Part shown: positions 32,040 to 41,200 of the stretch, piece by piece
Layout of the letters: every line of letters begins with the position of its first letter
How positions within the stretch are numbered: position 1 is the first letter of the stretch
From: Dethiobacter sp.
GTDB lineage: Bacteria; Bacillota; Dethiobacteria; DTU022; UBA8154
Assembly (NCBI GenBank): GCA_003605065.1
Contig: QZJM01000012.1
Coordinates: 1 to 43,122 of the forward strand
Direction of reading: 5' to 3'
DNA: 43,122 bases
Notes under the pieces: model-generated
Databases searched by the model: none
What the model was told of the DNA's origin: nothing
Seen by the model: the letters and a program-made list of their open reading frames with translations, nothing else
Position numbers and translations under genes: made by a program

Positions 32040-34538
32040 CTAGCGCACCACAATATTGACAAGCTTTCCGGGTACAGTAATGGCCTTGAGCACTTCTTTG
32101 CCCTCTAGGTAGGGGCGTACCTTCTCGTTCTTGTGTGCTTCCTCCAGGAGCTCCTCCCCGGAAGAATTTACAGGAACGATGATTCTTCCCCTGACTTTGC
32201 CATTTACCTGGATAACAACCTCTGCCTCATCCACCTGCAGCAGCTTTGGATCAAAAGAAGGCCACTGCTGCCGGTGCACGCTGCCCGTAAAGCCGCACCT
32301 GTGCCAGAGTTCCTCGCAGATGTGGGGGGCAAAAGGAGCCAGTATAATGACAATGGTCTCCAGGACCTGACAGATCAGCGTTCTATTGCGCATCCTGTCT
32401 TCTTCCGCGGTTTCATTGAGATAACCGTAGGTTGCATTAACCAGCTCCATAATGGCGCTGATGGCAGTATTAAAATTGAAGCGCTCTTCTATATCGGCAG
32501 TAACTTTTTTGATGGCGGCATGACTGGCCCTCTGCAGCTCTTCTTCCTTACCGGAGACAGGCAGTCCCCGATCCTCTCCCCTAACCGGTGTTTTATCCGT
32601 GAAAAGATCCATATTTTGCTGGAAAAGACGCCAGACACGGCGCAGGAAACGGTAGCAGCCCTCCGCGCCCCGATCGCTCCAATCCAGGTCTTTTTCCGGA
32701 GGAGCGGCAAAAAGAATAAAGAGACGTCCCGTATCAGCACCATAACGCTGGATAATCTCATCGGGGGTAACAACATTGCCCTTGGACTTGGACATCTTGG
32801 CGCCATCCTTATAAACCATGCCCTGGGCTAAAAGACGCTGAAAAGGCTCCTGGATCTTGACCATACCCTGATCATGAAAAAATTTGGTAAAAAAGCGGGA
32901 GTAAAGCAGGTGCAGCACGGCATGCTCAATACCGCCGATATACTGGTCCACCGGCAGCCAGTAATCAACCTCTTCCCTGTTAAAGGGAGCTTCACCCCGG
33001 CGGGGGTCCGCATAGCGCATGTAATACCAGGAAGAGCAGAAAAACGTATCCATGGTATCTGTTTCCCGCCGTGCTTCCTTCCCGCAATGGGGGCATCTTG
33101 TATGCACAAAATCAGCGCAATCGGCCAGGGGCGATTGGTTAAGGCCGGTTAAATTTATTCCTGCAGGGAGCAGGACAGGAAGATCTTCTTCCGGAACCGC
33201 AACCGCTCCGCATTCTTCACAATAAATTATGGGGATAGGAGTCCCCCAGTAGCGCTGGCGGGAGATCAGCCAGTCCCGAAGGCGGTATCTTACCCGGTAA
33301 TTTCCCTTACCCCGCTCTATAAGCCAGTCCGTAATGGCCCTTTTGGCCTCTTCGCTGGGCAAGCCGTTAAATTCCCCGGAATTAACCATATACCCGGGCT
33401 CTTCGTAAGCTTCTAACAGGGGTCCGGCCGTTAAGTCCTGCTCCGGTGAATTAACCACCACACGTACAGGAAGGTTATATTCCGTGGCAAAAAGAAAGTC
33501 CCGCTGATCATGGGCAGGCACTCCCATGACAGCCCCGGTGCCGTAGCTCATGAGGACATAATTACCCACTAGGATGGGAACCTCTTCTCCGTTAACGGGG
33601 TTAAGAGCATGGCCACCGGTAAAGAAACCGATTTTCTCCGTTTCGGCCGATGTCCTGGTAATCTCACTTTCCCGGCGTATCTGCTGTATAAAATCCCTGA
33701 TTTCATTTTCCCGGGGATTTCCGGCGATCAATTTTTCAATCAGGGGATGTTCCGGGGCCAGGACCATGTAGGTTACCCCCAAAAGGGTATCGGGCCTGGT
33801 AGTAAAAACCGTCAGTTCATCTCCTGTTTCCTTTACAGTAAAGACCAGATCCGATCCCTGGCTGCGGCCAATCCAGTTTTCCTGCATAATTTTGACCCTT
33901 TCGGGCCATCCCTCCAGCAGCTTCAAGTCTTCCAGCAGGCGGTCGGCATAATCCGTAATTTTTAAAAACCACTGCTCCAGTTCTCTCCGGGAAACTTCAC
34001 TGCCACAGCGCCAGCATTCCCCGCTGACAACCTGCTCATTGGCCAGGACCGTCTGGCAGGAAGGGCACCAGTTCACCGGTGCTTTCTTTTTATAGGCCAG
34101 GCCTTTATGATAAAAAAGCAAAAAGAGCCACTGGTTCCAGCGATAGTACTCAGGATAACATGTGGTTACCTCGCGCTCCCAGTCATAACTCAGCCCCAGG
34201 GCATCCTGCTGTTTTTTCATAGCAGCAATATTGGAATCAGTCCATTCCGCCGGGTCTGCACCGTGTTCAATAGCGGCATTTTCTGCCGGCAGACCAAAAG
34301 CATCCCAACCCATGGGATGCAGCACGTTAAATCCCCGCATCCTTAAAAAACGAGCTAAAACATCACCGATGGAATAAACTCTCATATGACCCATGTGCAG
34401 TTTCCCGGAAGGGTAAGGAAACATTTCCAGGACATAATATTTCTTTTGCAAAGGATCTCTTTCTGTCCGGTAAAAATCATGCTCTGCCCAGTAAGCCTGC
34501 CACCTGGGTTCCAGTTCGCTGGCATTATACTCCTCCAT
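32040..34538 (-). CDS. leuS: Leucyl-tRNA synthetase
   Basis: Class I aminoacyl-tRNA synthetase that charges tRNA-Leu. The HIGH motif appears as HMGH (residues 48-51) after PYPSGK. A zinc ribbon (CPSC...CWRC) is at about 157-177, the CP1 editing domain contains TTRPDTLLGVTY, and the class I KMSKS loop occurs as AKMSKSKGNV. The C-terminal anticodon-binding and VNGKVRGRI parts are present; at 832 aa it is full length. ATG start with AGGGGG about 9 bases upstream. No T-box leader elements are visible in the 230 nt upstream. A weak promoter (TTGCCA, 16 bp, TAAACT) may lie within that gap. Confidence 0.97.
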   Translation of the reverse strand: MEEYNASELEPRWQAYWAEHDFYRTERDPLQKKYYVLEMFPYPSGKLHMGHMRVYSIGDVLARFLRMRGFNVLHPMGWDAFGLPAENAAIEHGADPAEWTDSNIAAMKKQQDALGLSYDWEREVTTCYPEYYRWNQWLFLLFYHKGLAYKKKAPVNWCPSCQTVLANEQVVSGECWRCGSEVSRRELEQWFLKITDYADRLLEDLKLLEGWPERVKIMQENWIGRSQGSDLVFTVKETGDELTVFTTRPDTLLGVTYMVLAPEHPLIEKLIAGNPRENEIRDFIQQIRRESEITRTSAETEKIGFFTGGHALNPVNGEEVPILVGNYVLMSYGTGAVMGVPAHDQRDFLFATEYNLPVRVVVNSPEQDLTAGPLLEAYEEPGYMVNSGEFNGLPSEEAKRAITDWLIERGKGNYRVRYRLRDWLISRQRYWGTPIPIIYCEECGAVAVPEEDLPVLLPAGINLTGLNQSPLADCADFVHTRCPHCGKEARRETDTMDTFFCSSWYYMRYADPRRGEAPFNREEVDYWLPVDQYIGGIEHAVLHLLYSRFFTKFFHDQGMVKIQEPFQRLLAQGMVYKDGAKMSKSKGNVVTPDEIIQRYGADTGRLFILFAAPPEKDLDWSDRGAEGCYRFLRRVWRLFQQNMDLFTDKTPVRGEDRGLPVSGKEEELQRASHAAIKKVTADIEERFNFNTAISAIMELVNATYGYLNETAEEDRMRNRTLICQVLETIVIILAPFAPHICEELWHRCGFTGSVHRQQWPSFDPKLLQVDEAEVVIQVNGKVRGRIIVPVNSSGEELLEEAHKNEKVRPYLEGKEVLKAITVPGKLVNIVVR

Positions 34539-34689
34539 AGCGTATACCCCCTGCCATTAAAAATATTTTCCTATATTTTTTTGTTCTTTTAGTTCCGGGA
34601 CAACTTTTCCTACCTCTTAGTTTACCCCAATACATCTATTTGGCAATAGCAAAGTGTACATAAAAAAGTTAAAACATGCATTTATTACT

Positions 34690-34726
34690 AAAAAAAGCAT
34701 AAGCCGGTCAAATAACCTTCTTATGC
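34690..34726 (-). terminator. Intrinsic terminator after tRNA-Ala
   Basis: On the minus strand GCATAAG pairs with CTTATGC (34720-34726 with 34697-34703) around a loop that itself contains GGT/ACC, and is followed by seven T. It is about 45 nt downstream of the tRNA 3' end, separating it from leuS. Confidence 0.85.
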
Positions 34727-34772
34727 CTGCAGTCATAAACATCTGTGTTGTACAACAAGAAAAATTTTGCTT

Positions 34773-34847
34773 TGGTGGAGCTGGCGGGAGTCGAACCCGC
34801 GGCCTCTTCCATGCCAAGGAAGCGCGCTCCCACTGCGCCACAGCCCC
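34773..34847 (-). tRNA. tRNA-Ala (anticodon GGC)
   Basis: A complete cloverleaf on the minus strand: acceptor GGGGCTG with CAGCTCC, D-arm GCGC-AGTGGGA-GCGC, anticodon stem CTTCC/GGAAG with loop TTGGCAT (anticodon GGC, decodes GCC/GCU), T-arm GCGGG-TTCGACT-CCCGC, discriminator A and an encoded CCA. Confidence 0.97.
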
Positions 34848-34873
34848 ATAATCTTTATCTCTACGCCCTTTAC

Positions 34874-34902
34874 ATTATAGCTACTCTTCTTTCTCCTGTC
34901 AA
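34874..34902 (-). promoter_or_regulatory. Consensus sigma-A promoter of tRNA-Ala
   Basis: A perfect TTGACA (34897-34902) and perfect TATAAT (34874-34879) are separated by exactly 17 bp on the minus strand, about 27 bp before the mature tRNA 5' end. Confidence 0.92.
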
Positions 34903-34956
34903 CTCCATAATTTTTTTATATTTTTTTATCCGGTTTTTTGGGTTTTATCCCATGTG

Positions 34957-35046
34957 CTGGCATGGAAGCCAGACGCCGGCAGGCGACCACGGACGGGAGC
35001 TCTGCCGGGAAGGACGCCGGAAGCCAAAGCTGAGCCTTAGAGCTTT
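34957..35046 (+). other. Structured conserved element, copy A (possible IS605-type right end / omega-RNA remnant)
   Basis: This G/C-rich stretch has a hairpin (CTGGC/GCCAG, 34957-34972), a core at 34975-35024 that starts GCCGG and ends GGAAGC, and a second hairpin (AAAGCT/AGCTTT, 35026-35046). The core matches copy B (38052-38100) at about 38 of 49 positions. The core stem pairs GGCGACC (34982-34988) with GGACGCC (35012-35018), with one mismatch. The GGAAGC-hairpin ending and the reading frame (ending TPAGDHGRELCREG) recall the 3' ends of TnpB-type genes, but no transposase is present. The stretch 34848-35090 otherwise holds only the tRNA promoter. Confidence 0.45.
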
Positions 35047-35090
35047 CCATAAGAACACCTGAACGACACCTGTACGCTGCCTCACACGTT

Positions 35091-35128
35091 AAAGTAGGAA
35101 CCCCGCCTTAAAACAGGGTTCCTACTTT
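35091..35128 (-). terminator. Long hairpin after the FMN-binding lipoprotein gene
   Basis: A perfect 13-bp inverted repeat (AAAGTAGGAACCC with GGGTTCCTACTTT) encloses a 12-nt loop. It is about 35 nt after the lipoprotein stop codon. Its T-run is short (CTTTAA) on the minus strand, so efficiency is uncertain. Confidence 0.7.
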
Positions 35129-35161
35129 CTGTTTAAACTAGTGCTAAAAGTGCTTTTTACT

Positions 35162-35527
35162 CTACTTGCCCATAGCATTGGCCACCGCTTCCATGATACC
35201 CTTGGAAGTCATTGTGGCTCCCGAGACAACATCCACTTCAGCCTTCTGGGCAGCGATGATCTTTTCAGGAATCTGTGCGAAAGCAGGATCACTGAGCCCC
35301 GGTGTTTCATCATGCTCCAGCACTTCAATGGCTGTAATCTTGCCGTCGACCAGTGTAACCTCTACCTTGATGGGACCTTTAAATCCTTGACCTTCCCCCT
35401 GTACTTTTTTCTCTTCCTGGTCTCCTTTGGCCGGTTCAGGTGCAGGAGCTGACTGGGCACAACCTACAACTAAAAGAGCTACCAGCACCAGGGCCACCAC
35501 CAGAATTAAACCTCTCCTTTTAAGCAT
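35162..35527 (-). CDS. FMN-binding domain lipoprotein
   Basis: A small exported redox-type lipoprotein. A Lys/Arg-rich N-terminus and hydrophobic stretch lead to a lipobox ending VVGC near residue 23, then a Pro/Lys/Glu linker and an FMN_bind domain with the flavinylation-type motif VVSGATMTS near the C-terminus, where the Thr is normally attached to FMN by ApbE. The ATG at 35527 (121 aa) is chosen because AGGAGG is 8 bases upstream; the GTG three codons earlier overlaps that site. It may carry electrons in a membrane redox chain, but its partner is not visible in the window. Confidence 0.9.
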   Translation of the reverse strand: MLKRRGLILVVALVLVALLVVGCAQSAPAPEPAKGDQEEKKVQGEGQGFKGPIKVEVTLVDGKITAIEVLEHDETPGLSDPAFAQIPEKIIAAQKAEVDVVSGATMTSKGIMEAVANAMGK

Positions 35528-35604
35528 ATGTTTCACCTCCTCTCTTTGGGTTATACCTTCTTTTTATATATACCACAAGCATGTAAAAAATCCTTGTTGT
35601 TTCC

Positions 35605-35635
35605 AAAAATAAAAGTACGCCGTTTAGCGACGTAC
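35605..35635 (-). terminator. Intrinsic terminator after the ferredoxin gene
   Basis: GTACG (35631-35635) pairs with CGTAC (35615-35619), with additional CG pairs and a small loop, followed on the minus strand by TTTTATTTTT. It lies about 20 nt downstream of the ferredoxin stop and upstream of the FMN lipoprotein start. Confidence 0.75.
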
Positions 35636-35657
35636 CTTTTTAAAAACAGTTTGTTAA

Positions 35658-35831
35658 TTAATCTTCCAGCTCAATGGCCTCTTCGGGGCACTCATCCACA
35701 CAAGAACCGCAATCCGTACATTCATTTTGATCAACAACAGCTACATCGTCCACGGTAATAGCTTCAGTGGGACATACATCAGCACAACTACCGCATCCGG
35801 AGCACTTTTCCGCATCAATTTTGACTGGCAT
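35658..35831 (-). CDS. 2[4Fe-4S] ferredoxin
   Basis: A 57-residue electron carrier with two clostridial-type cluster motifs, CSGCGSCADVCP (cysteines 10, 13, 16, 20) and CTDCGSCVDECP (38, 41, 44, 48), so all eight ligands are present. The sequence is acidic, as usual for such ferredoxins, and supplies low-potential electrons to anaerobic enzymes. ATG with GGGAGGGG 7 bases upstream. It has its own promoter and terminator, so it is monocistronic. Confidence 0.97.
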   Translation of the reverse strand: MPVKIDAEKCSGCGSCADVCPTEAITVDDVAVVDQNECTDCGSCVDECPEEAIELED

Positions 35832-35886
35832 AATTTTCCCCTCCCAGGTATTGTAGTTATTATCATTAAAGCTCGAACCAATTTAT

Positions 35887-35915
35887 ATTAAAGCATATTT
35901 ATATTTAATCGTCAA
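35887..35915 (-). promoter_or_regulatory. Promoter of the ferredoxin gene
   Basis: TTGACG (35910-35915) and TTTAAT (35887-35892) are 17 bp apart on the minus strand, and a TG one base before the -10 box gives an extended -10. Confidence 0.7.
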
Positions 35916-36035
35916 TTACTTTTTTAAGAAATGGTCTATATCCGGGACAAGCCTTACCTTACTGAGTTTCATGCCATTTTTTTGCTTCTTTAATAACCGG
36001 GCACTTTTTGATACACTTAATTTAAAGGAAGGAGA

Positions 36036-37586
36036 ATGTCTTTGACCGTATGGAAAAAGTATCATTTATCAGCCTTACCGTTTTTATCCGCTCTTTTCCT
36101 CATCTTGAGCTTCCCCCCCTGGGATAGAGGCTACCTGGCCTGGATATGCCTTTTACCCCTGTTCTTGTACTGCCGGAAACAGGCTTCTTACCGGAGAAGC
36201 TTCTGGGGCGGTTTCAGTACAGGGATAATATTTTTCCTGTATCTTTATGCCTATATGGCTCTTTCCGTAAATTTTGTCTTACCTCGCTACATGGGTATGA
36301 TCGTGGTACTTACCGCTGCTCTTTATTCTGCTTTCTTTTACGGTATTTTCTCCCTGCTGCTCTCCTTTTTCCTCAGGGGTACCAGGACACTGGTATCCTT
36401 CCTGGCCATCCCTTCCACCTGGGCACTTCTGGAGTATTTGCGCTCGCTGGGCTTCCTTGGTCATACAGGCGGATTCCTGGGTTACAGCCAGAGCAGTTAT
36501 ACCCTTCCTCTCCAGAGTATTTCCTTCTATGGCTACTGGGGACTGCCTTTTTTAATGGTCCTGTTCCAGGTAATCATTTTTTTCTCCTGGTGGAACCAAA
36601 GGGAGGGGAACAGGGTTTCCGGCCGCAGGGCTATGATATTTTCCCTTTTAATTTTTCTGACCATGCTGGGAAGCGGGATATATTTTCCTTCCCTGTTTCC
36701 CGTGAAAGAACAGGATAGGGCTGTACGAATAGCGCTGGTACAGGGAAATATCCCCCAGGAAAACATTCTTGATCCCTCCATGTCCACAGAAATTTTCCGG
36801 AAATACCTGGAGTTGTCGAGAAAAGCTGACGCTCTTTATGCCCCTCTCGATTTAATCGTATGGCCTGAAACGATCTTCTCCACCACCGTTGCCAGAAATT
36901 ACCCTGCGGCAGAAAAAGAAATAGCCGCTCTGGCGGAAGAATCCGGGGCCTCCATCCTTTACGGGGCCATGTACGAGGATAAGATCCGGGGGAAAACATT
37001 TAACTCCATCCTCCTCCACGAAAGCAGCCGGCCTTTGCAGGAAAAACAACGTTCTGACAAGGTAAGGCTGGTCCCTTTTGCTGAATATTTTCCTTTTCCG
37101 GAAATACTAAACAGGCTTTGGAATCTGGATATCTCCCTGGGAACCTATACAGCCGGGGTTGATATTCAAACTTTTAATATGAATAATTTTGAGTTTGGTG
37201 GCATAGTTTGCTTTGAATCTTACTTCTCCTGCCCTGCCCTGCACATAGCCCGAAAAGGCGGAGAACACCTCTTTGTCCTTAGCAATGATGCCTGGTTTTT
37301 AGAGAGCAGCGGCCTGGAACAGCATGCCCGGGTAGCAGCTATCAGGGCCCTGGAAACAGGTCTGGGCGTCACCCAGGTAGCTAATACCGGGCATACTGTA
37401 TCCTTTGATTATGCCGGCAGGGAGGTTTTAAGCCTCCCCCCTCTGGCGGAGGGGGTTGCCCTGTTGGAGACCAGACTGCCCCAACGCCAGACCCTTTATC
37501 GTCTCTGGGGCGATTATTTCCTGTACTTCTCCCTCGCAATTTTTGTTGCTGCCTTCATTAGAAAACGTATAAGGAACAGGACATAA
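36036..37586 (+). CDS. lnt: Apolipoprotein N-acyltransferase
   Basis: Adds the third acyl chain to the N-terminal cysteine of lipoproteins. About six to seven transmembrane segments in residues 1-230 are followed by an extracytoplasmic nitrilase-fold domain. The catalytic Glu-Lys-Cys triad is visible as Glu278 (WPETIF), Lys342 (SDKVRLVPFAEY) and Cys392 (GGIVCFES), equivalent to Glu267, Lys335 and Cys387 of E. coli Lnt. A final transmembrane helix precedes a basic tail. At 516 aa it is normal. ATG 36036 follows AAGGA with about 6-base spacing. Single gene with a terminator. Its presence next to lgt in one genome is notable in a low-GC lineage. Confidence 0.9.
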   Translation: MSLTVWKKYHLSALPFLSALFLILSFPPWDRGYLAWICLLPLFLYCRKQASYRRSFWGGFSTGIIFFLYLYAYMALSVNFVLPRYMGMIVVLTAALYSAFFYGIFSLLLSFFLRGTRTLVSFLAIPSTWALLEYLRSLGFLGHTGGFLGYSQSSYTLPLQSISFYGYWGLPFLMVLFQVIIFFSWWNQREGNRVSGRRAMIFSLLIFLTMLGSGIYFPSLFPVKEQDRAVRIALVQGNIPQENILDPSMSTEIFRKYLELSRKADALYAPLDLIVWPETIFSTTVARNYPAAEKEIAALAEESGASILYGAMYEDKIRGKTFNSILLHESSRPLQEKQRSDKVRLVPFAEYFPFPEILNRLWNLDISLGTYTAGVDIQTFNMNNFEFGGIVCFESYFSCPALHIARKGGEHLFVLSNDAWFLESSGLEQHARVAAIRALETGLGVTQVANTGHTVSFDYAGREVLSLPPLAEGVALLETRLPQRQTLYRLWGDYFLYFSLAIFVAAFIRKRIRNRT

Positions 37587-37615
37587 TTTATACAACTGTG
37601 CTATAATAAAATCAA

Positions 37616-37667
37616 CCTGGCTACTTAAAAACAGCTTTTAGGTGTTGATAAAGCCAGGAAATTTTTT
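37616..37667 (+). terminator. Rho-independent terminator of lnt
   Basis: CCTGGCT (37616-37622) pairs with AGCCAGG (37652-37658) and is followed by AAATTTTTT on the plus strand. The loop is long (29 nt). Confidence 0.65.
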
Positions 37668-37669
37668 AA

Positions 37670-37972
37670 GAGAGGGCTAATTTATGTACTTTAAAGAAAC
37701 TTCCCTTCCCGGAGATAGGATCTATACTGCCGGGTACATTTTTAGGCCCTTATGTTCTCAATGCCCTGCACCACCTGGACACAATTCACCTCCTGGCAGA
37801 ACTGGGCATAATTTTTTTCATGTTCTTCCTGGGGCTGGAATTTTCCCTTCCTAAATTTAAAAGGGTACGGACTGCAGTTCTGTTAATCGGCTCTGTTGAA
37901 CTTTTTGCTAATTTATCTCTTGGTTTTTTAGTGGGCTACCTGCTGGCCTGGGGCACGGTGGAAAGGTTTTTT
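37670..37972 (+). pseudogene. Remnant of a CPA2-type cation:proton antiporter (KefB-like), both ends missing
   Basis: One open frame of about 100 residues encodes a middle piece of a CPA2 antiporter: GTFLGPYVLNAL, then LLAELGIIFFMFFLGLEFS, then further hydrophobic segments to WGTVERFF. Preserved antiporters begin about 30 residues earlier, but here a stop codon (37667-37669) lies in frame and there is no start. The similarity stops at 37972, where structured element B begins. The rest of the antiporter (more than 300 residues) is not found to 38212. I therefore call a decayed fragment rather than a gene. Confidence 0.7.
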
Positions 37973-38130
37973 CGTAGCGACTTGTGCAGCGAGGAAACAA
38001 GTTCACTACGAAACGAGAGCTGGAGACGACCCAGTTGACAGGATGTCAACTGCCGGTGATGACCATGGAGGGGAATTCCGCCGGGGAGGTCGTCGGAAGC
38101 TCGAGGAGAGTAGTAGAACTTGCCGAGCGA
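37973..38130 (+). other. Structured conserved element, copy B, abutting the antiporter remnant
   Basis: It starts with a hairpin (CGTAG plus ACTTGT with ACAAGT plus CTACG, 37973-38010). A 9-bp hairpin follows (CAGTTGACA/TGTCAACTG, 38032-38052), then a core (38052-38100) matching copy A, with stem GATGACC (38058-38064) pairing GGTCGTC (38088-38094). An alternative outer strand GACGACC (38025-38031) can pair with the same segment. GGAAGC and another hairpin (GCTCG/CGAGC, 38099-38128) end the unit. Relative to copy A, one stem pair changes from G-C to A-T on both sides. The remaining 38131-38212 has no recognisable content. No protein is likely. Confidence 0.5.
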
Positions 38131-38212
38131 ACCCGGAACTACGCCACCAGCAAACGCTGCGCTACTTTCATACTAATACGGGGCACAAAATGCTTTACAC
38201 TTGCATACTGAC

Positions 38213-41200
38213 TTAGCCACAGGTGCTGAAACCACAGTAATCACAATAGCTGCAGTGGGCATCGGGAATCATATAACCAATTTTGCACGAACTGCAGATG
38301 CGGATATTTTTAGGTCCTCCGGCAGCATTAAGGCGATAAGAAACTTTACCCGTAGCAGCCTTGGCCAGTTCCTGCCCGATAAAATCGGTACAGGACAAAA
38401 CCGTGGTATCCGGGTGCATAATGCAGGAGGGGCATTTTTCCTCCCGCAGTTTTTCTACGATTTCATTAATATCCACACCGGCCCTTATGGAAATAGAGAT
38501 AATTTTGGCCAGGGCATTGGACAAAGGAGGGCATCCTTCCTCACCCACTGAAGTAAAAACTTCGCAAACCTGCTCAGTACCATCTTCGGCGATCTCCTTG
38601 TTTACTGTTACATACAGCCTTCCGCAAAAACCGATACGCTTGCGTGTCGTTTGGCCAAAAGTGGTTTCAGGACGCTCCCGCGGCACCACGCCTCTTTTCC
38701 CTGCCGGAGCCCCGGACGCCTTTTTTTTATCGGAAGTGGAAGTGATAACCTGGCTTTCCCTGGAACCGTCACGGTAGTAGGTAATACCCTTCGCCCCTTC
38801 CCTCCAGGCCTGGAAAAAAGCCTCCCGGCAGTCATCTATGGTGGCATGGTTGGGGGCATTTACTGTTTTAGAGACCGCATTATCCACCCATTTTTGCAAA
38901 ACTGTTTGCATTCTGATGTGATCCGAAGGCGCCAGATCGTGTGCGCAGAGGAAAAGAAGGCGCAGATCTTCAGGAATCTCCTTAATCTCGCTTATACCCT
39001 CGGGCCCCTTTTCGCCGATCAACTCCTTTATGGATTCAGGAAGATCCTCCCCATTTCGTTCCCGCCACATTTCTTCGAAAACAGCGTCCACCTGGGTAAA
39101 GCGTCCATCCATGATATTACGTGCGAAACCGACTCCAAAAAGAGGCTCGGCACTGGGAGAAGCATTGGCAAAAATGGAAAGGGAACCGGTTGGGGCAATG
39201 GTTGTGGTGGTGGCATTCCGCTGGGGCAGTTCCAAACCCTCCCAGATAGACCCTGCATAATTTGGGAAGGTTCCATTTTCCCTGGCAAGTTCCCGGGAGG
39301 CAATCTTGGACTGTACCGCTATCTCTCTCATGATCTCCTCTGCCGCCCTAAACCCCTTTTCGGAATTATAGGGAATCTCCCGCCTGATAAGGTACTGGGC
39401 CAGGCCCATGATCCCCAGCCCGATCTTGCGGTTTCCTTTCATGATCTTCTCAATCTGGGGAAGAGGAGACCTGTTGCGGTCTATGACCCTGTCCAGGAAA
39501 ATGGTGGCGATGTGCGTAACAAAATGGATCTTTTCCCAGTCAGGAACAAAACGGTTCTCTTCTTTTTTAAGCATCCGTGCCAGGTTAATACTCCCCAAAT
39601 TACAGCTCTCATAGGGCAAAAGCGGCTGTTCGCCGCAATTGTGGACAACTATCCCGTTAGCGATAAAAGAGCGTGTTACCGGCTCCTGAAGGTCGTAAAC
39701 TTCCTCCATTCCCATCGGGATAATTTCCTGAACCTCTTCCCTAAAACGGTCAGAGTAAAAATTTTGCATGCTAAATTCCCGCAGGACTTTAGAATGTTTT
39801 TCTTCCAAAAGGCCTATTTTCGTTAAAAATAACGGAAGGCTTTCCCTGGAAACCTGTAACTCAAAGAGAATACCATCAGAACAGTACTGCTTTCTCTCAC
39901 CATTCCTTTTTGTATATTGAAAAGTAAATCTAGGCGCCCTGCGCCTGTTATAAATTGAGCTTTTAACACCAAGATCCAACAATAGTAACTGCACTTCCTG
40001 TAACAATTTTATTGATTTAGAAGTCAGACGAATATAGGAAGATTTGCCGGGAGAAAACCTGGCCGTACCATCGGCAGTAAAAAGTCCTCTTAAAAAACCA
40101 CATACGGCCTCTTCTGTTGCAGTAAACAGGGTAAAGGGAACTCTTTTTTCCGCGGCATGTACTGCCTTAACCCCTAATGAAGCAAAAAACCGGGCAAAAT
40201 ACTTGGAATGGTAGCTGAGATGAACACAGCCATTCTTTCTTACCACTTCGCGGACTTTTTTACCGTAATAGCTATCAAGAATTGGTTTTAGGTAGGAAAA
40301 AGCATTCCAATCTTCCCCGCCAAAACAAAAGCCGACTCTTTCCTCATTCTCCGCAAGGCGTAGCCAACCGTCACCTATAAGCCAGCCCAGGATCTCGCCA
40401 AGCTGCCTGCTCCACTTTTGAGGAAAATTAAACAGATAGGTCCGGCCGTTTTTTCCTTTAACTTCCCTTTCAACCTTTACCGGCAGCGAATCATTATGGT
40501 TAAAACAACCGCACCCCGGCTGAATAAATATTTTGTTTCCCGCTTGCAGCTCTTTTAAAGGCCTCCAGCCTTCTGAAGTTAGAATTAAATGTTCGGCTGT
40601 AGCTTTAAGAGAATACCCGGCCTTTGTCCGCAGTAAAAAAACGGGTTTTTTACCCTGGTACCAGAACTTTGTTGCAGGATACAGGCTGACATCACCCCTG
40701 GAATAAAGCCGTTGTTTTCCCGGAAAGGAAACGCCCGCTTCTCCTCCTGCAGCCGGTAAAGATTCATTCATCACCTGCACGCGGTTGTCAGTCAGCACTT
40801 CAGCATAACCCCGTCTGTAAAGATCCCCCATGGCTTCCAGTCCCCGTCTTGTCGCCACCAGCATATCGCCGGTTACACAGGGGTTTGTGGCTTCTATTTC
40901 ACCAAGGTGGGGTGTGGGATTTTCAGCGTTAATGGCATCGTAAAACAAAAGCCCCGGTTCACCGTTTAAATGAGCATTTTCGCAAATGCGCTCAAAAACT
41001 TCCCTGGCTTTGAGCCTTTGCCCCGTTGGTTGGCCGCTGCGGGAATCCAGCAGGTCATATTCCTCGTCTTTTTCCACAGCTTCCATAAAGCGGTTGTCCA
41101 CCCGAACGGATATATTAAAATTGCTTAATTCGTTACCCTGGCGTTTGCTGTCAATAAACTCCATTATATCAGGGTGGTTGTAATTCATGGCAGCAAGGCT

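Noticed and set aside
34539-34772. A T-box leader for leuS
   Set aside because: No T-box core or specifier-stem features are seen. The only clear hairpin is the tRNA-Ala terminator.
34617-34841. A 74-codon open frame over the tRNA
   Set aside because: Its start (MAQWERASLAWKRPRVRLPPAPP) is a translated tRNA gene, a common artefact.
38651-39826. A 391-codon open frame on the plus strand
   Set aside because: It is antisense to nrdJ/intein, has no recognisable domain, and the minus strand is clearly coding.
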